Source: Desulfonatronum sp. SC1
Lineage (GTDB): Bacteria; Desulfobacterota; Desulfovibrionia; Desulfovibrionales; Desulfonatronaceae
Assembly (NCBI RefSeq): GCF_003046795.1
Contig: NZ_PZKN01000013.1
Coordinates: 1 to 64,000, forward strand
Direction of reading: 5' to 3'
DNA length: 64,000 nucleotides
This document shows, piece by piece, positions 50,541 to 58,645 of the stretch. The notes under the pieces are model-generated. The model searched no databases, had not been told where the DNA came from, and saw only the letters and a program-made list of their open reading frames with translations. Every line of letters begins with the position of its first letter. The stretch's first letter is position 1. A program made the translations under genes and the position numbers.

Positions 50541-51548
50541 TCAGCCTTCCTTCCTGAAGGTAGGTAAATAGGCATACAGCGCGGGGGAGCCTCCGGTGTG
50601 CAGGAATAGGACATTGGCGCCTCGGGGGAAGTGACCGGAACGGACGAGATCCAGCAGACCGGCTGCTGCTTTGCCGGAGTAGACCGGGTCCAGCAAAATG
50701 GCCTCGTGCTTGGCGAACAGCCGTACCGCTTCGACCATGGAGTCCGTGGGCAGGGAATAGCCGGGGCCGACGTACTGGTCGTAGCAGACGACCGCCTCCC
50801 TGGGGATGGACATCTTCATTCCCAACTTCAGCGCGGTTTCCTCCGCCAGTTTGAAGACAATCCCTTCCTGGACGTCCTTGGGCCGGGACACATTGACCCC
50901 GCTGACAGAGATGTTGGCGTTGGTGCCGATCATGCCCACCACCATACCGGCGTGGGTCCCGGCGCTGCCGGAGGGCACAACGATGTGGTCGATATTCAGG
51001 TGTTCTGTATTCAACTGGTTCATGATTTCTTCCGCGCAGGCCACGTAACCCAAAGCGCCGATGGCATTGGACGCTCCCCCGGGGACGATATACGGCTTTT
51101 TGCCCTGGGCTTTCAGTTCATCCGCTTTTTTGCGCATTTCAGCCATCATGTCCGATCCGCCGGGGGCCACGGAGACGCTCTTCACGCCCAGCAGGTCAAA
51201 CAAAAAGTTGTTTCCACTGGCTTCCGGCTTGTAGGATCCCTTGACCCGCTCTTCCAGCACCAGGTGGCACTCCAGATTTTCCTTGCAGCACCAGGAAGCG
51301 GTCAAGCGGCAATGGTTGGACTGGACCGCGCCGCAGGTGATGATCGTATCCGCTCCCTGTTCCAGACCGTCGGCCAGGCAGAATTCCAGCTTGCGGGTCT
51401 TGTTTCCCCCGCTGGCCCCTGGCAGCAAATCGTCGCGCTTGACGAACAGATTGACTCCCTTCCCCAGGGCCTTGCTCAGGTTTTCCATGGGCTCGATGGG
51501 TGTGGCCCCTTGCAGGTAGGCACGACGGGGAAACTTGGTGAAGTTCAT
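50541..51548 (-). CDS. D-cysteine desulfhydrase/L-cysteate sulfo-lyase family PLP enzyme
   Basis: 335 residues of the DcyD/ACC-deaminase branch of the tryptophan synthase beta fold. The PLP-lysine motif is in GASGGNKTRKLEF (about residue 50). CGAVQSNHCRLTASW, VPSGSAGTHAGMV (phosphate cup) and the C-terminal LFLHTGGSPALYAYL complete it. Members cleave D-cysteine, or in the case of CuyA L-cysteate to pyruvate, ammonia and sulfite. The overall look recalls CuyA, but I cannot decide by eye. The adjacent RidA suits a reaction releasing 2-aminoacrylate. Confidence 0.88.
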   Translation of the reverse strand: MNFTKFPRRAYLQGATPIEPMENLSKALGKGVNLFVKRDDLLPGASGGNKTRKLEFCLADGLEQGADTIITCGAVQSNHCRLTASWCCKENLECHLVLEERVKGSYKPEASGNNFLFDLLGVKSVSVAPGGSDMMAEMRKKADELKAQGKKPYIVPGGASNAIGALGYVACAEEIMNQLNTEHLNIDHIVVPSGSAGTHAGMVVGMIGTNANISVSGVNVSRPKDVQEGIVFKLAEETALKLGMKMSIPREAVVCYDQYVGPGYSLPTDSMVEAVRLFAKHEAILLDPVYSGKAAAGLLDLVRSGHFPRGANVLFLHTGGSPALYAYLPTFRKEG

Positions 51549-51586
51549 GATATTTTCTCCTGACGATTAGAATGGAAATAAGTAGA

Positions 51587-51979
51587 TCAACGCTCGAAAA
51601 CAGCCTCGATTTCAATATCCGCGCCCAACGGGAGGGCTGCAACTTGCAGCGCCGTTCTTGCGGGAAACGGCTCCTTGAAAAACTGGGCGTAGACTTTGTT
51701 CACGTCCTGAAAATCGGCCATGTTGGTCAGAAACACCGTGACCTTGACCGCCCGGTCCAGGCTCGTGCCACCGGCTTCGGCAATGCTTTGCAGGTTGCGC
51801 AGACACTGTTCCGCCCGAACCTGGATGTCCCCCTGGGGCATGGTTCCGGTTTCCGGATCCAGCGGCAGCTGGCCGGAGGTGAACAGCAACGGACCGGATG
51901 CGACGGCCTGGGAATAGGGGCCGACGGCTTGCGGAGCCTTGGTGGTGAGAATAACGGATTTCGACATGCAATTCTCCAA
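51587..51979 (-). CDS. ridA: RidA-family enamine/imine deaminase
   Basis: 130 residues with the YjgF/RidA pattern: GPYSQAVASGPLLFTSGQLP, QCLRNLQSIAEAGGTSL and the C-terminal RTALQVAALPLGADIEIEAV, including the conserved active-site Arg. RidA hydrolyses 2-aminoacrylate, which PLP-dependent beta-elimination enzymes like its neighbour produce. It is the first intact gene of the minus-strand operon. Confidence 0.93.
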   Translation of the reverse strand: MENCMSKSVILTTKAPQAVGPYSQAVASGPLLFTSGQLPLDPETGTMPQGDIQVRAEQCLRNLQSIAEAGGTSLDRAVKVTVFLTNMADFQDVNKVYAQFFKEPFPARTALQVAALPLGADIEIEAVFER

Positions 51980-52035
51980 TGAATGATAGTTGAGTGTGGA
52001 AAAGAGAGGGTCGGTACCTCAAAACCGTGGACAGC

Positions 52036-52229
52036 CGAACTGCCTTCTCCCAAATTTTTGCTTTTTTACCCTCCCGGAGCACGAACTCCTCAGACCAGCC
52101 GTCGAATTTCGCGGCCACCTCCCGGATTGCCAATTCACCACGGGCTCGGATGTCATCCAACATGGGCGCAACTGCTTTTCTGATCTCTGCGCCGTGGGCT
52201 TCAGTCGATTTTCGTACTTTTTTAAGCAT
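52036..52229 (-). pseudogene. HisD/HpsN-like dehydrogenase N-terminal remnant
   Basis: From 52229 the minus strand encodes MLKKVRKSTEAHGAEIRKAV, then APMLDDIRARGELAIREVAA, KFDGWSEEFVL and REGKKAKIWEKAV, the N-terminal segment of histidinol dehydrogenase-fold proteins (LxDIRxRGexAvRexxxKFDGW). A full enzyme has about 430 residues. After the first 65 residues the similarity ends. The family includes HpsN, which oxidises dihydroxypropanesulfonate. Confidence 0.68.
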
Positions 52230-52352
52230 TCCAAGAGGATAAAGCCTCTGCTTCATGCATCGAAAGATACAGGGATTCTCAGCAAGCCAGCCTTCATCCA
52301 CCTTGCATTTCAAGCGTTCACTTCCTGCTTAGGGAAGGTCAAAAATAATGTC

Positions 52353-52370
52353 AATATTTTATAAAATATT
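52353..52370. promoter_or_regulatory. 18-bp perfect palindrome in the divergent intergenic region
   Basis: AATATTTTATAAAATATT is self-complementary over its full 18 bp. It lies in an AT-rich patch (52342-52405) between the minus-strand ridA operon and the plus-strand GntR gene, the usual place for a FadR-type operator. Apart from this, the 52230-52548 stretch has no gene. Confidence 0.5.
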
Positions 52371-52548
52371 TATTATTTTTTCTTGAATCTTTTTTTATAT
52401 TAAGTCATCCTTAACTTTGCCCTGCATCTGGTGTAATGGCCGAAACGTCCGAGATCAGCGAAGCTCCCGGCTCGACCAGATGCGTCGATGTTTCGTTTCG
52501 CCGGTTGACCGTGTTGAAAAAATCAGGCTTGCGGATGGTAGTAATAAA

Positions 52549-53205
52549 ATGGAAGAAAAGAATTGCGAGATGAAGTCACTGGCCGCGTATCAGCGGATCA
52601 GGGACATGATCATTACCAGGGAGAAACTTCCTGGAACGCGGCTTGTGATTTCGGAACTGGAAGAGGAGTTGGGAATCGGCAAAGGGCCGATCCGGGAAGC
52701 GTTGATGCGCTTGGACCGATCCGGCCTTGTGCGCAATATTCCCTACAAAGGTGCCGTGGTGGCCGAATCTCCACGGATGCGGGAGATTGAGATCATCTAT
52801 GAAATGCGGGTCAAGCTGGAGACGACCCTGGCCTTGGAGGCCATGCAGAACATGGATGAGCAGGGCATTGCGAAGCTGGAATCCATGCTGTCGGAAATGC
52901 AGCCCGGATTGGACCTCCAGGCCTTATACCATCTGGACCGTCAGTTTCACTCCCTGATTTACGAGTACTCGAGGCTGACCCACCTCTGCCTGGTGGTGGA
53001 CAAGTTGATGGAGTCCGTGGACATCTTCCTGGTCAATCGTCCCCGGGACGACAACGATTTGGCCCGAATGCACGAGCAGCACGCCCAGATTCTGGAAGCC
53101 TTCAAAATGAAGGACGAGACCATGCTCAAGGATATCTTCAAGCAGAACATCAAGAACGGATTGCGGCTGATCAAGAAGGTCTACAGCCGGTTCATGTTTC
53201 ATTAG
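52549..53205 (+). CDS. GntR-family (FadR-like, FCD) transcriptional regulator
   Basis: 218 residues. The N-terminal winged helix has RIRDMIITREKLPGTRLVIS and ELGIGKGPIREALMRLDRSG. The all-helical FCD domain follows, with EMRVKLETTLALEAM, a metal-site LDRQFHSLIYEYS and MHEQHAQILEAFK. It is transcribed away from the ridA-lyase-racemase-symporter operon, so it probably controls it in response to a carboxylate ligand. I chose ATG 52549; ATG 52570 is also possible. Confidence 0.92.
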   Translation: MEEKNCEMKSLAAYQRIRDMIITREKLPGTRLVISELEEELGIGKGPIREALMRLDRSGLVRNIPYKGAVVAESPRMREIEIIYEMRVKLETTLALEAMQNMDEQGIAKLESMLSEMQPGLDLQALYHLDRQFHSLIYEYSRLTHLCLVVDKLMESVDIFLVNRPRDDNDLARMHEQHAQILEAFKMKDETMLKDIFKQNIKNGLRLIKKVYSRFMFH

Positions 53206-53271
53206 GCGGATCAATGCCTGTGCCCATGGATGCCTGGCACGACCTTGTAAGATGCCTGGCGCGACCTCGAT

Positions 53272-53697
53272 TCAAAACCTTCGGATATTGTAGACGGACC
53301 GGCCCTCGGCAATGATCACCTCCGGAGCGGTGGTGGCGTAAACCACGGTGGAGACGTTGCCCACCCGGTTGCCCAGCATTCTGATCCGGGAGTGGGCGAT
53401 GATGTCGCAGGCCACGGCCGGTTTGAGATAGTCCACCCGCAGATCAATGGTGGCGACCCGGTCCTTGATGCTGCCGGTGCTCCAGACCGCGAATCCGCCG
53501 CAGGTGTCGATCAAGGCGGAAATCACTCCGCCGTGCAGGGCTTGGCGGCGGGCATCGCCCAGGAGTTCCGGCCTGTACGGCAGGAGCAGGCGGCACTGGC
53601 GATCCCCGAGGTCCAGCAGCCGGATGCCCAGATAGGCGTTGAAAGGGATGCCGTTTTCGATCAGTTCGCGAAACGCCTGCAACTCTTCCGGATTCAT
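53272..53697 (-). CDS. PaaI-type hotdog-fold thioesterase
   Basis: 141 residues with the hotdog signature LHGGVISALIDTCGGFAV and DLRVDYLKPAVACDI. Such enzymes hydrolyse acyl-CoA or aryl-CoA thioesters. The first codons overlap the methyltransferase stop by 4 bp, so both genes form an operon. Confidence 0.92.
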   Translation of the reverse strand: MNPEELQAFRELIENGIPFNAYLGIRLLDLGDRQCRLLLPYRPELLGDARRQALHGGVISALIDTCGGFAVWSTGSIKDRVATIDLRVDYLKPAVACDIIAHSRIRMLGNRVGNVSTVVYATTAPEVIIAEGRSVYNIRRF

Positions 53698-54344
53698 ACC
53701 GACCTCGCGTCAGATTCTTTCGGCCCCGCCTGTTTCGTGGCGGTTCCATGGAAAATATACCCAGCCAGCCACCACTTCCGGACCACGGTCGCCTCCAGAG
53801 TGGTCAAGCGAAAACCGCTCCTGGTCAATAAGCCCGAGATATCCCTGTTCAGGTGGCATCCGCCGGCCAACCGCTTCCAGATCGGGGTCAGCCGGTCCTG
53901 CCAGCGGCGCACGGCCGGGTCCGGCGCGGCCCCGTGCTCGCAAAAGATCAGCGTCCCTCCCGGCTTGAGCACCCGACACATTTGCCGCAACCCCGCTTCG
54001 GGCGAAGCGATGCTGCAAAGCGTGAAGGTCGTGACGATGGTGTCCATGCTCGAGCTCTCCAAGGGAAGCTCTTCCACGCTCCGGTCGATCCAGCGTGGAG
54101 CGACCGGGGCGGAGCGGGCCGCGCGGGCGGCGATGCGGAGCATTTCCGGGGATGGGTCAAGCCCCCAGAGTTCAGTTACCACAGCCGGGTCATAGTAGGG
54201 CAGGTTCAGGCCGGAGCCGACTCCGACTTCCAGAACGCGGCCCAGGGCAGGTGGGATGATTCGCGCCCGCAGGCGACGGATCGACCCTTTACCGCAGGTG
54301 GCGTGAATCAACCGGGGAAGAATGGTGTTGGCGTAGAATCCCAT
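53694..54344 (-). CDS. Class I SAM-dependent methyltransferase
   Basis: 216 residues with methyltransferase motif I in VLEVGVGSGLNLPYYDP and motif II/III in TIVTTFTLCSIASPEAG, then MCRVLKPGGTLIFCEHGAAP. It resembles UbiE and small membrane-lipid methyltransferases. The substrate is unknown. It is translationally coupled to the thioesterase gene. Confidence 0.92.
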   Translation of the reverse strand: MGFYANTILPRLIHATCGKGSIRRLRARIIPPALGRVLEVGVGSGLNLPYYDPAVVTELWGLDPSPEMLRIAARAARSAPVAPRWIDRSVEELPLESSSMDTIVTTFTLCSIASPEAGLRQMCRVLKPGGTLIFCEHGAAPDPAVRRWQDRLTPIWKRLAGGCHLNRDISGLLTRSGFRLTTLEATVVRKWWLAGYIFHGTATKQAGPKESDARSV

Positions 54345-54418
54345 GATCGCTTGGTCTGGTGGCGGGACTGGGCCGCATCAATAAACAAAGTCCGTTGGTC
54401 TCGATCCGGTCGTACCCG

Positions 54419-55918
54419 TCATGTTCCGCAGAATGTTTTGTAGGGTTCGGCCGAGGGTGGAGGCGGCAAGCGGTAGTCGGGGTCAACGGGATCAACGTAT
54501 GGCTGGACCAGGACGTCCAGCAACCGTTGCGTCACGGACATGTCGCCGTGGAGTTCGGCGGCTTCCAGGGCCTCCTCCACGCGGTGGTTGCGGGGAATCA
54601 CGGCGGGATTATTGGTGCGCATCCGTTCACGGACGGACTGTATGGTTCCCGAGGACTCCGGCTGTCGATTCAGCCGCGCCCGCCAGCGCGTCAGCCATCC
54701 CTTAAGGGCCTCGTCCTGGAACAGCGGCAGGCGTTGTGGATGCTCATCGGCAAGGTCGCGCAGGGTGTTCGTGTAGTCCAAGCTTTGTTGATGCAGGAAC
54801 GTCAGCAGGTCTTGGATCAAATCGGCGTCTTCGTCCTCGATCGTGACCAGCCCCAGCTTGGCCCGCATCCCCTTCAGCCAATGGTCGCGGTAGGCGTCGG
54901 GGAAGGTTTCCAACACCTCGTTGGCCAAGTCAACGGCCTTCTCCCGGTTCGCATCCAGCAGCGGCGCCAGGGTCTCGGCGAAACGGGCCAGGTTCCACTG
55001 GGCGATCCGAGGCTGATTGCCGTAGGCATAGCGGCCTTGCTGGTCGATGGAACTGAACACCGTCGCCGGGTCATAGGCGTCCATGAAGGCGCAGGGGCCG
55101 TAATCAATGGTCTCTCCACTCAGGGCCATGTTGTCCGTGTTCATCACTCCGTGAACGAATCCGACAAGCATCCATTTCGCCACCAGCGCGGCCTGGCGCT
55201 CCATCACCGCCCGCAGGAGGGCCAGTGGCGGGTTGTCGGAGGATTCCTGATCGGGATAGTGGCGGCGCAGGGTGTAGTCCGCGAGCGTCCGGACATGATC
55301 CAGCGCTCCTTGGGCCGCGAGAAATTCGAACGTGCCCACGCGAATATGGCTGGACGCGACCCGGGTCAGAATCGCCCCGGCCAATTCGGATTCCCGAGGC
55401 ACCGGCTCCCCGGTGGCCGTCACGGCCAGTGCGCGGGTAGTGGGCACCCCCAAAGCATGCATGGCCTCGCTGACGATGTATTCCCTGAGCATCGGCCCCA
55501 GCGCGGCCCGGCCGTCGCCGCCCCGGGAAAAGGGCGTCCGCCCCGACCCCTTGAACTGGATGTCGAAGCGCTCGCCGCGCGGGGTGATCTGCTCCCCCAA
55601 GAGGATGGCCCGGCCGTCACCGAGCATGGTGAAATACCCGAACTGGTGACCGGCGTAGGCCTGGGCAATGGGCTCGGCGCCAGCGGGAAGCCGGTTGCCG
55701 GAAAAAACCGCCGCGCCATCCTTCCCGGAGAGAATCTCCCCGTTCAGACCCAGCAACTCGGCCAAAGCGCGATTGAAAAGCACCATCCGAGGCGAGCGCA
55801 CCGGAACCGGAGACAGCCGGGAAAAGAACACCTCCGGCAACCGGGCATAGCTGTTGTCGAACCGCCACCCTTCGGGATATCCGGCAAGCGCTGCGGTCGC
55901 ATGATCATGTGTGGCCAT
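54419..55918 (-). CDS. selO: SelO family protein adenylyltransferase
   Basis: 499 residues, the usual length of the YdiU/SelO family. The pseudokinase pattern is present: AQAYAGHQFGYFTMLGDGRA, QFKGSGRTPFSRGGDGRAAL, MLREYIVSEAMHALGVPTTR and GVMNTDNMALSGETIDYGP. SelO transfers AMP to proteins under redox stress. The C-terminus ends FCGT, with cysteine rather than selenocysteine. Confidence 0.96.
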   Translation of the reverse strand: MATHDHATAALAGYPEGWRFDNSYARLPEVFFSRLSPVPVRSPRMVLFNRALAELLGLNGEILSGKDGAAVFSGNRLPAGAEPIAQAYAGHQFGYFTMLGDGRAILLGEQITPRGERFDIQFKGSGRTPFSRGGDGRAALGPMLREYIVSEAMHALGVPTTRALAVTATGEPVPRESELAGAILTRVASSHIRVGTFEFLAAQGALDHVRTLADYTLRRHYPDQESSDNPPLALLRAVMERQAALVAKWMLVGFVHGVMNTDNMALSGETIDYGPCAFMDAYDPATVFSSIDQQGRYAYGNQPRIAQWNLARFAETLAPLLDANREKAVDLANEVLETFPDAYRDHWLKGMRAKLGLVTIEDEDADLIQDLLTFLHQQSLDYTNTLRDLADEHPQRLPLFQDEALKGWLTRWRARLNRQPESSGTIQSVRERMRTNNPAVIPRNHRVEEALEAAELHGDMSVTQRLLDVLVQPYVDPVDPDYRLPPPPSAEPYKTFCGT

Positions 55919-56060
55919 GTCGTTCCTTTGGAATTAACGGATTTTTTTGCATTTCGGAACTATGCATCCTCGATCCGAGGTGTCAATGCGGTTGTGGTTG
56001 GTTTTTCACTTCAGCCGTAAAAAACCTCCATCCTTCCGGCATGACCCTTCAATATAATTC

Positions 56061-56089
56061 TTGACTTCCCAACCTCTCCTGGGGAAATA
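56061..56089 (+). promoter_or_regulatory. Possible sigma-70 promoter upstream of aapJ
   Basis: TTGACT (56061-56066), 17 bp, then GAAATA (56084-56089), about 120 bp before the aapJ start. The -10 match is weak. The 55919-56208 gap contains no gene. Confidence 0.3.
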
Positions 56090-56208
56090 AGCGCGGTTCA
56101 TGTTTTCTTGCCGGGTCCGCCCGTAGGATATAGAAGGTCGGGCTGTCTCGGTATGCGGAAATGGTCGTGCATGTTGATTGTCCACCTTGTTACCGATTGG
56201 AGGAGCAG

Positions 56209-57222
56209 ATGAAAGGCAAAATACTGGTTCTGGCGGCCGCGGCGGTTTTTTTCTGGACCGGGACCGCTTTGGCGGACGTCCTGGAAAACATCAAAGGTAA
56301 GGGCTACATTTCCTGCGGCGTTGCAGGCAGGGTGCCCGGGTTCTCCGTGCCGGACGAGCAGGGTGTCTGGAAAGGCCTGGACGTGGACTACTGTCGAGCC
56401 CTGGCCTCGGCCGTGTTCAATGATCCCGAAAAGGTCCGCTTCGTTCCCCTGACCACCACCGAACGCTTCACCGCGGTGCAGACCGGAGAAGTGGACGTCC
56501 TTTCCCGGAACACCACCTGGACTTTCCAGCGGGACGTGGAACAGGGCATCGATTTCGCGGGGATCATCTTTTTCGACGGCCAGGGCTTCATGGTCAACAA
56601 GAACCTAGGCGTGACCAGCGCCAAGGAACTGAACGAAGCCTCCATCTGCATCCAGATCGGCACGACCACGGAGATGAATGTTTCCGACTATTTCGCGGCT
56701 CATGGCATGACCTACAAGCCCGTAGTCTTCGAGAGCGCGGACGAGGCCACGGTGATCTACGACACCGGACGCTGCGACGTGTACACCACCGATGCCTCCG
56801 GGCTGGCCGCCCGGCGGACCACGCTGTCCAACCCGGAAGATCACGTCATCCTGCCGGAAATCATTTCCAAGGAGCCCCTGGGGCCCTCAGTGCGCCAGGG
56901 TGACCCCCGCTGGAGCAAAATCGCCCGCTGGACTCTCTTCGCGCTGATCAATGCCGAAGAGTTGGGCGTCAATTCCCAGAACGTGGACGAGATGCTGGAA
57001 TCGGCCAATCCCAACGTCAAACGGCTGCTCGGCCAGGAAGGCAATTTCGGCGAGCAGTTCGGGCTGACCAATGCCTGGGCCTACCAGGTCATCAAGCACG
57101 TGGGCAATTACGGCGAGATCTTCGAGCGCAACGTGGGACCGGCCACGGCCTTGAAGCTGGAACGCGGCCAGAACGACCTCTGGACCCGCGGCGGCCTGCT
57201 CTACGCTCCCCCGATCCGTTAA
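56209..57222 (+). CDS. aapJ: Amino-acid ABC transporter substrate-binding protein (AapJ type)
   Basis: 337 residues. A signal peptide (MKGKILVLAAAAVFFWTGTA, cleaved near ALAD) is followed by the general L-amino-acid binding protein pattern: GYISCGVAGRVPGFSVPDEQ, GLDVDYCRALASAVF and LTTTERFTAVQTGEVDVLSR. GGAGGAGCAG precedes the ATG at 56209; the frame is open further upstream. It delivers amino acids to AapQM. Confidence 0.95.
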   Translation: MKGKILVLAAAAVFFWTGTALADVLENIKGKGYISCGVAGRVPGFSVPDEQGVWKGLDVDYCRALASAVFNDPEKVRFVPLTTTERFTAVQTGEVDVLSRNTTWTFQRDVEQGIDFAGIIFFDGQGFMVNKNLGVTSAKELNEASICIQIGTTTEMNVSDYFAAHGMTYKPVVFESADEATVIYDTGRCDVYTTDASGLAARRTTLSNPEDHVILPEIISKEPLGPSVRQGDPRWSKIARWTLFALINAEELGVNSQNVDEMLESANPNVKRLLGQEGNFGEQFGLTNAWAYQVIKHVGNYGEIFERNVGPATALKLERGQNDLWTRGGLLYAPPIR

Positions 57223-57246
57223 TACCGATGCGATAATCCGCTACTA

Positions 57247-57352
57247 AACGTACACGTGCCCGTACGCGTACTCGTACACGAAAAGAGTTTTTCGATGACC
57301 ATGAAAAAAGATCCATTCCGTGAACGAAAACGTGAACGGGTACGTGCACGTT
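57247..57352. repeat. Imperfect inverted repeat of ACGT-rich units between aapJ and aapQ
   Basis: The arms 57247-57280 (starting AACGTACACGTGCCCGTACG) and 57319-57352 (ending ACGGGTACGTGCACGTT) pair at 27 of 34 positions around a 38-bp loop. Each arm is built of short CGTAC/ACGT units. It lies inside the aap operon and could attenuate or separate expression of the binding protein from the permeases. Confidence 0.7.
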
Positions 57353-57427
57353 AAAATGAAACCTCTTCTTGCGGCAGGGGCGAGGCACCTGTCGCCCCTT
57401 TGCCTCGTACTTTGAGCTCCGCCCCAT

Positions 57428-58642
57428 ATGTCCGCCCCCGCGCCCAAGACAACCCTTAAAACGGTCCCCCCTTCCCGGCTCGCCGCTTTAGCCGGGCTCG
57501 CGAACAACCCCGCGTTCCGGTCCGCGCTGGTCCAGTTGCTGGTCTTTGCCGCGGTGGTCGCGGGGCTGATATGGGTGGTCTCCACCACGGCGGACAACCT
57601 GAAGCGGGCCGGAATCTCCTCGGGCTTCGGTTTTCTGGGCCAGACCGCGGGTTTCGAGATCAGCCAGACCCTGATCGAGTACTCCCGGTCCAGCACCTAT
57701 GCCCGGGTGTTCTGGGTGGGCCTGCTGAACACCCTGCTGGTCTCGGTGATCAGCATCACGGCTTCCACCCTGATCGGCTTCGTGGTGGGCGTGCTCCGGC
57801 TCTCCTCCAACTGGCTGGTTTCGAGCCTGGCCGCGGCCTATATCGGCCTGATCCGGAACATTCCCCTGCTCCTGCAGATTCTGTTCTGGTACATCGCCAT
57901 CCTGATGCCGCTGCCCGGCCCGCGTCAGTCCTACAGCCTCTGGGAGACCTTCTTTCTCTGCAACCGGGGGGTGATCCTACCCCGACCCGAATTTCATCCC
58001 GGATCGTGGCTGATTCTCGCCTTCGCCCTCCTGGCCGTCCTGTCCGTGATCGCCCTGGTCCTCTGGTCCAGGCGCCGCCAGCGCCTGACTGGCCAACGAT
58101 TTCCGACCTTCGCGGCCTCCCTGGGCCTGCTGGCGGTCCTGCCTCTGCTGGGCGCGTCCCTGGCCGGATTCCCCCTGACCTGGGTGATTCCGGAACTGCG
58201 CGGCTTCAATTTTCAGGGCGGCATGACCCTGCTGCCCGAACTGATCGCCCTGATCCTGGCCCTGACTCTGTACACCGCCGGATTCATCGCCGAAAACGTC
58301 CGTGCCGGGATCCAGTCCGTGGACAGGGGTCAGGAGGAGGCCGCCGCGGCCCTGGGGCTGCGGCCCGGCACGATCATGCGCCTGGTGGTCATCCCCCAGG
58401 CCATGCGGGTGATCATCCCGCCCCTGACCAGCCAGCACCTGACGTTGGTCAAGAATTCCTCCCTGGCCGTGGTTATCGGCTACCCGGATCTGATCTCGGT
58501 CTTTGCCGGCACGACGTTGAACCAGACCGGGCAGGCCGTGGAAATCATCGCCATGACCATGCTCTTCTATCTGACCGTGAGCCTGCTCATTTCCCTGTTC
58601 ATGAACTGGTACAACAAGCGGATGGCCCTGAAGGAGCGGTAG
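57428..58642 (+). CDS. aapQ: Amino-acid ABC transporter permease (AapQ type)
   Basis: 404 residues with multiple transmembrane helices. N-terminal spans (ALVQLLVFAAVVAGLIWVV) precede a periplasmic insert (LIEYSRSSTYARVFWVGLLN). The conserved EAA loop is EEAAAALGLRPGTIMRLVVI. It pairs with AapM as the membrane channel. The gene follows aapJ after a repeat-containing gap and ends 3 bp before aapM. Confidence 0.95.
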   Translation: MSAPAPKTTLKTVPPSRLAALAGLANNPAFRSALVQLLVFAAVVAGLIWVVSTTADNLKRAGISSGFGFLGQTAGFEISQTLIEYSRSSTYARVFWVGLLNTLLVSVISITASTLIGFVVGVLRLSSNWLVSSLAAAYIGLIRNIPLLLQILFWYIAILMPLPGPRQSYSLWETFFLCNRGVILPRPEFHPGSWLILAFALLAVLSVIALVLWSRRRQRLTGQRFPTFAASLGLLAVLPLLGASLAGFPLTWVIPELRGFNFQGGMTLLPELIALILALTLYTAGFIAENVRAGIQSVDRGQEEAAAALGLRPGTIMRLVVIPQAMRVIIPPLTSQHLTLVKNSSLAVVIGYPDLISVFAGTTLNQTGQAVEIIAMTMLFYLTVSLLISLFMNWYNKRMALKER

Positions 58643-58645
58643 TCC

